Part shown: positions 58,811 to 60,608 of the stretch, one piece after another
Layout: each line of letters starts with the position of its first letter
Position numbering within the stretch: position 1 is the first letter of the stretch
The notes under the pieces: model-generated
What the model saw: only the letters and a program-made list of their open reading frames with translations
What the model was told of the DNA's origin: nothing
Databases searched by the model: none
Made by a program: the position numbers and the translations under genes
Assembly (NCBI GenBank): GCA_002389905.1
Contig: DGRE01000018.1
Span: 1 to 60,608, forward strand
Direction: 5' to 3'
DNA from: Hungatella sp. UBA4396
Lineage (GTDB): Bacteria > Bacillota > Clostridia > Lachnospirales > Lachnospiraceae
Length of the DNA stretch: 60,608 nt

Positions 58811-58830
58811 TATATAATATTAGTTGTCAA
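58802..58830 (-). promoter_or_regulatory. Perfect-consensus promoter of the pspC-padR cassette
   Basis: Minus-strand TTGACA, 17 nt, TATAAT, 79 nt ahead of the long PspC gene. Such a strong promoter fits a repressed, inducible unit. Confidence 0.85.
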
Positions 58831-58896
58831 CACTTATTATAACCATTTATTCTATTTCTTGGTGAGGGATATATCAGATGAATTAAAACAATGAAG

Positions 58897-60435
58897 TTAC
58901 ACCAGGTATGCTTCTAATAACTTACCAAATTCACTTGTTTTACAATATGCTTCATAAGAAGTCTCCTGATTTCTTAATGCAGTGGCTAATTCCACGATAA
59001 ATTGAGGGATACGGTCCTCTGCCATAGCCCCCACCTTTTGACCTATTCTCGCATCGGTTCTCACACTTCCGTCCACATATAAATAAAAGCATGGAGTAGA
59101 TTTACCCTCTACCTTTGTCACAAATCCAGCAAAGCCCAGTGGTGCAGCCGGATGCCTGGAGCAACTGTTCAAACAGCCGTTAATCTGTATGCGAGGTAGA
59201 TAATCACCTGATAGCTGTGCATGTTTCATGGCCTTTGCAATATCTTCCGTCAACTTCTGACTTTGTTGTATTCCAATCTGACAGGTTGGTGTTCCCACAC
59301 AAGTGATCGTCCTCCCTATGGTATCTACCTGGTTGTAATTCTTAACCATATCCATCAGAGCAATCACTTCTTCCTTTGTTAAATTGCGTACAAATATATC
59401 CTGATTCATGGACAGGCGGAGATCAACTTCATCTTTATCTAAGATAAACTCTAAAATCCGTTTTCCTTCTGCCGTCGGAAGCTGTCCGCACAGGGGATGG
59501 ATTACGAAGGTATACCGGTCCTTCTGCCTTTGAGGTATCACTAAATCCTGAATATCCAGTTGGGGATTCCAGGCTTCCACCTTGGCAGGCACGGCTTGTA
59601 TTCCTTCAAAATCTTGTGTATCCTCTGCTTCCTTCAAATACTGGTCAAAACACGCTAAAAAGTCTTCTTCCCCCATCCACTTAACTATAAATCTGGAACG
59701 GGCCTTTCCCTTATTTTCATAATCGCCTTCTCCCTGAAACAAATTTATCATAGCTTCTACATAATAAAGGATTCTATCTGGCTTTACTAACCGGGGATAT
59801 GGAACGGCAACAGCCGGACCTCCGCCCAGGCCTCCGCCTAAATAAAGCTGAAAGTACAGTTCGCCGTCTCTTTCCGCAGCAATGAAGCCGATATCATTAA
59901 TCGTTGCACATCCTGTATCTTCAAATGTAGAGGAAAACGCTGCCTTAAACTTACGGGGAAGCTTATATTTGGTGATTCTGTCCTGAAAATACCGGCCAAC
60001 TAAAACAGCAAAGGGTGTGACATCAAATACTTCTTTTGGATCTACTCCTGATAAGGGAGACAGTGTGACATTCCGCGGAAAATTCCCGCCGCTTCCCCTG
60101 GTAAATAATCCTTGGTCGATAGCGTCCTCCATAATATCACACACGCCATCGATGGACAAATGGTGGAGCTGAACCGCCTGTCTGGTTGTTAAACGAATAT
60201 TTTCTAATTTGTATTTATCCGCATAAGAAATGATACAGCCAAGATGATCCCTTGTGACGATTCCGGAGGAGGTTCGAAGGCGAATCATAAATTTTCCCTT
60301 CTCCTTCTCTGCATAAACCCCTCTGCCTCCGGAAATTCCTTTGAAATCATTTCTGGATATTTCATCATTGATGAATTGATAGCCTTTTTTCCTTAATTCC
60401 TCAATTTCCCTTTTTAATTCGTCTGCACTTGTCAT
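58897..60435 (-). CDS. Siroheme nitrite/sulfite reductase
   Basis: A 512-aa ferredoxin-type sulfite or nitrite reductase with duplicated half-domains. The 4Fe-4S/siroheme ligands are in CVGTPTC (C-X5-C, about 390) and NGCLNSC (C-X3-C, about 433). Substrate-binding arginines are in RLRTSSGIVTRDHL and RLTTRQAVQLHHL (about 45-80). Sulfite and nitrite forms cannot be told apart by eye. ATG 60435 is used because GGAAA lies upstream; the frame extends 14 codons without a ribosome site. Siroheme shares precorrin-2 with the cobalamin pathway nearby. Confidence 0.9.
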   Translation of the reverse strand: MTSADELKREIEELRKKGYQFINDEISRNDFKGISGGRGVYAEKEKGKFMIRLRTSSGIVTRDHLGCIISYADKYKLENIRLTTRQAVQLHHLSIDGVCDIMEDAIDQGLFTRGSGGNFPRNVTLSPLSGVDPKEVFDVTPFAVLVGRYFQDRITKYKLPRKFKAAFSSTFEDTGCATINDIGFIAAERDGELYFQLYLGGGLGGGPAVAVPYPRLVKPDRILYYVEAMINLFQGEGDYENKGKARSRFIVKWMGEEDFLACFDQYLKEAEDTQDFEGIQAVPAKVEAWNPQLDIQDLVIPQRQKDRYTFVIHPLCGQLPTAEGKRILEFILDKDEVDLRLSMNQDIFVRNLTKEEVIALMDMVKNYNQVDTIGRTITCVGTPTCQIGIQQSQKLTEDIAKAMKHAQLSGDYLPRIQINGCLNSCSRHPAAPLGFAGFVTKVEGKSTPCFYLYVDGSVRTDARIGQKVGAMAEDRIPQFIVELATALRNQETSYEAYCKTSEFGKLLEAYLV

Positions 60436-60505
60436 GTTGTCGTATTTCCTTTCTAAAATTAATCCTTCTGATCCCATTGTTTTTACGAATATACGTTCTT
60501 ATTTT

Positions 60506-60534
60506 ATTGTACTATCTCTTTTCGTTGTCTACAA
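60506..60534 (-). promoter_or_regulatory. Promoter of the siroheme reductase gene
   Basis: Minus-strand TTGTAG, 17 nt, TACAAT, 71 nt ahead of the start. Moderate match. Confidence 0.5.
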
Positions 60535-60608
60535 GGGGATTATCGCGAAACTGCCCAGTATCATTTGACCTTATAAGCGGGCGTACAAATAGGGTAGAGA
60601 AATAATTG

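Noticed and set aside
1..60608. CRISPR arrays, rRNA, tRNA or complete insertion sequences
   Set aside because: No regularly spaced repeats, transposase-like proteins or recognisable tRNA/rRNA sequence were seen on either strand.

Overview
The window reads as the chromosome of an anaerobic, spore-forming, moderate-GC Firmicute, most likely a Lachnospiraceae (Clostridium cluster XIVa, Lacrimispora/Enterocloster-like). The evidence is strong AGGAGG ribosome sites, an alpha/beta-type SASP gene, [FeFe]-hydrogenase maturases, PTS/LicT sugar regulation, YesMN-type two-component control of sugar ABC genes, and an anaerobic (early-cobalt) cobalamin pathway. The species call is inference. I saw no rRNA, tRNA, CRISPR array, phage or complete insertion sequence. 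Most genes lie on the minus strand in long, tightly packed operons.

Layout. 1-10 kb: a C-terminally truncated glucose-family PTS EIIC with a divergent PRD regulator; phosphopentomutase (deoB); then a beta-glucoside operon running bglP-bglA-licT-MFS behind a promoter and a LicT-type antiterminator (RAT) site. 10-21 kb: a peptide-use region of M55 and M42 aminopeptidases, a creatininase-family protein and a Dpp/Opp ABC importer (dppB-C-D-F-SBP). A consensus promoter drives the importer, and its -35 sits inside an ATTGTTGACAAT-type operator. A DegT-like PLP protein is divergent, and a GntR/FCD regulator is the likely controller. 20.8-24.9 kb: hydF, hydG and a TM1266-type hydrogenase regulator face, across a long palindrome with outward promoters, a two-gene heme module (cytochrome b5-like lipoprotein plus a four-helix membrane protein with two H-X13-H pairs). 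25-32 kb: a PNPOx flavoprotein, a WYL regulator, an HTH/DUF4180 pair, and a MarR-controlled heterodimeric ABC exporter.

31.8-44.5 kb: a glycan operon, read right to left as response regulator, histidine kinase, two permeases, GH112 phosphorylase, GH29 fucosidase and solute-binding protein, followed by two tandem PHP-domain proteins of which one has lost its metal site. The two glycosidases have no signal peptides, so fucosylated Gal-beta-1,3-HexNAc oligosaccharides are probably imported intact and split inside by fucosidase and phosphorylase.

44.6-56 kb: a cobalamin operon (cbiD-L-F-G-H-JE-T-A, then cobT-cobU). Between cbiA and cobT sits a promoter and a chain of four genes with 4-nt overlaps: DUF3791-like, DUF3990 (ADP-ribosyltransferase-like), a second small DUF3791-like protein, and a GNAT acetyltransferase. 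56-60.6 kb: a SASP gene, an envelope-sensing cassette (pspC-padR-DUF1700-DUF4097-pspC) behind a perfect-consensus promoter, and a siroheme nitrite/sulfite reductase.

A dispersed stem-loop repeat occurs at least three times (18.55, 36.8 and 52.1 kb), each time at a gene border. The strongest candidates for undescribed biology are the heme module sharing a palindromic promoter with hydrogenase maturation, the toxin-like trio embedded in the cobalamin operon, and the active/degenerate PHP pair in the glycan operon.
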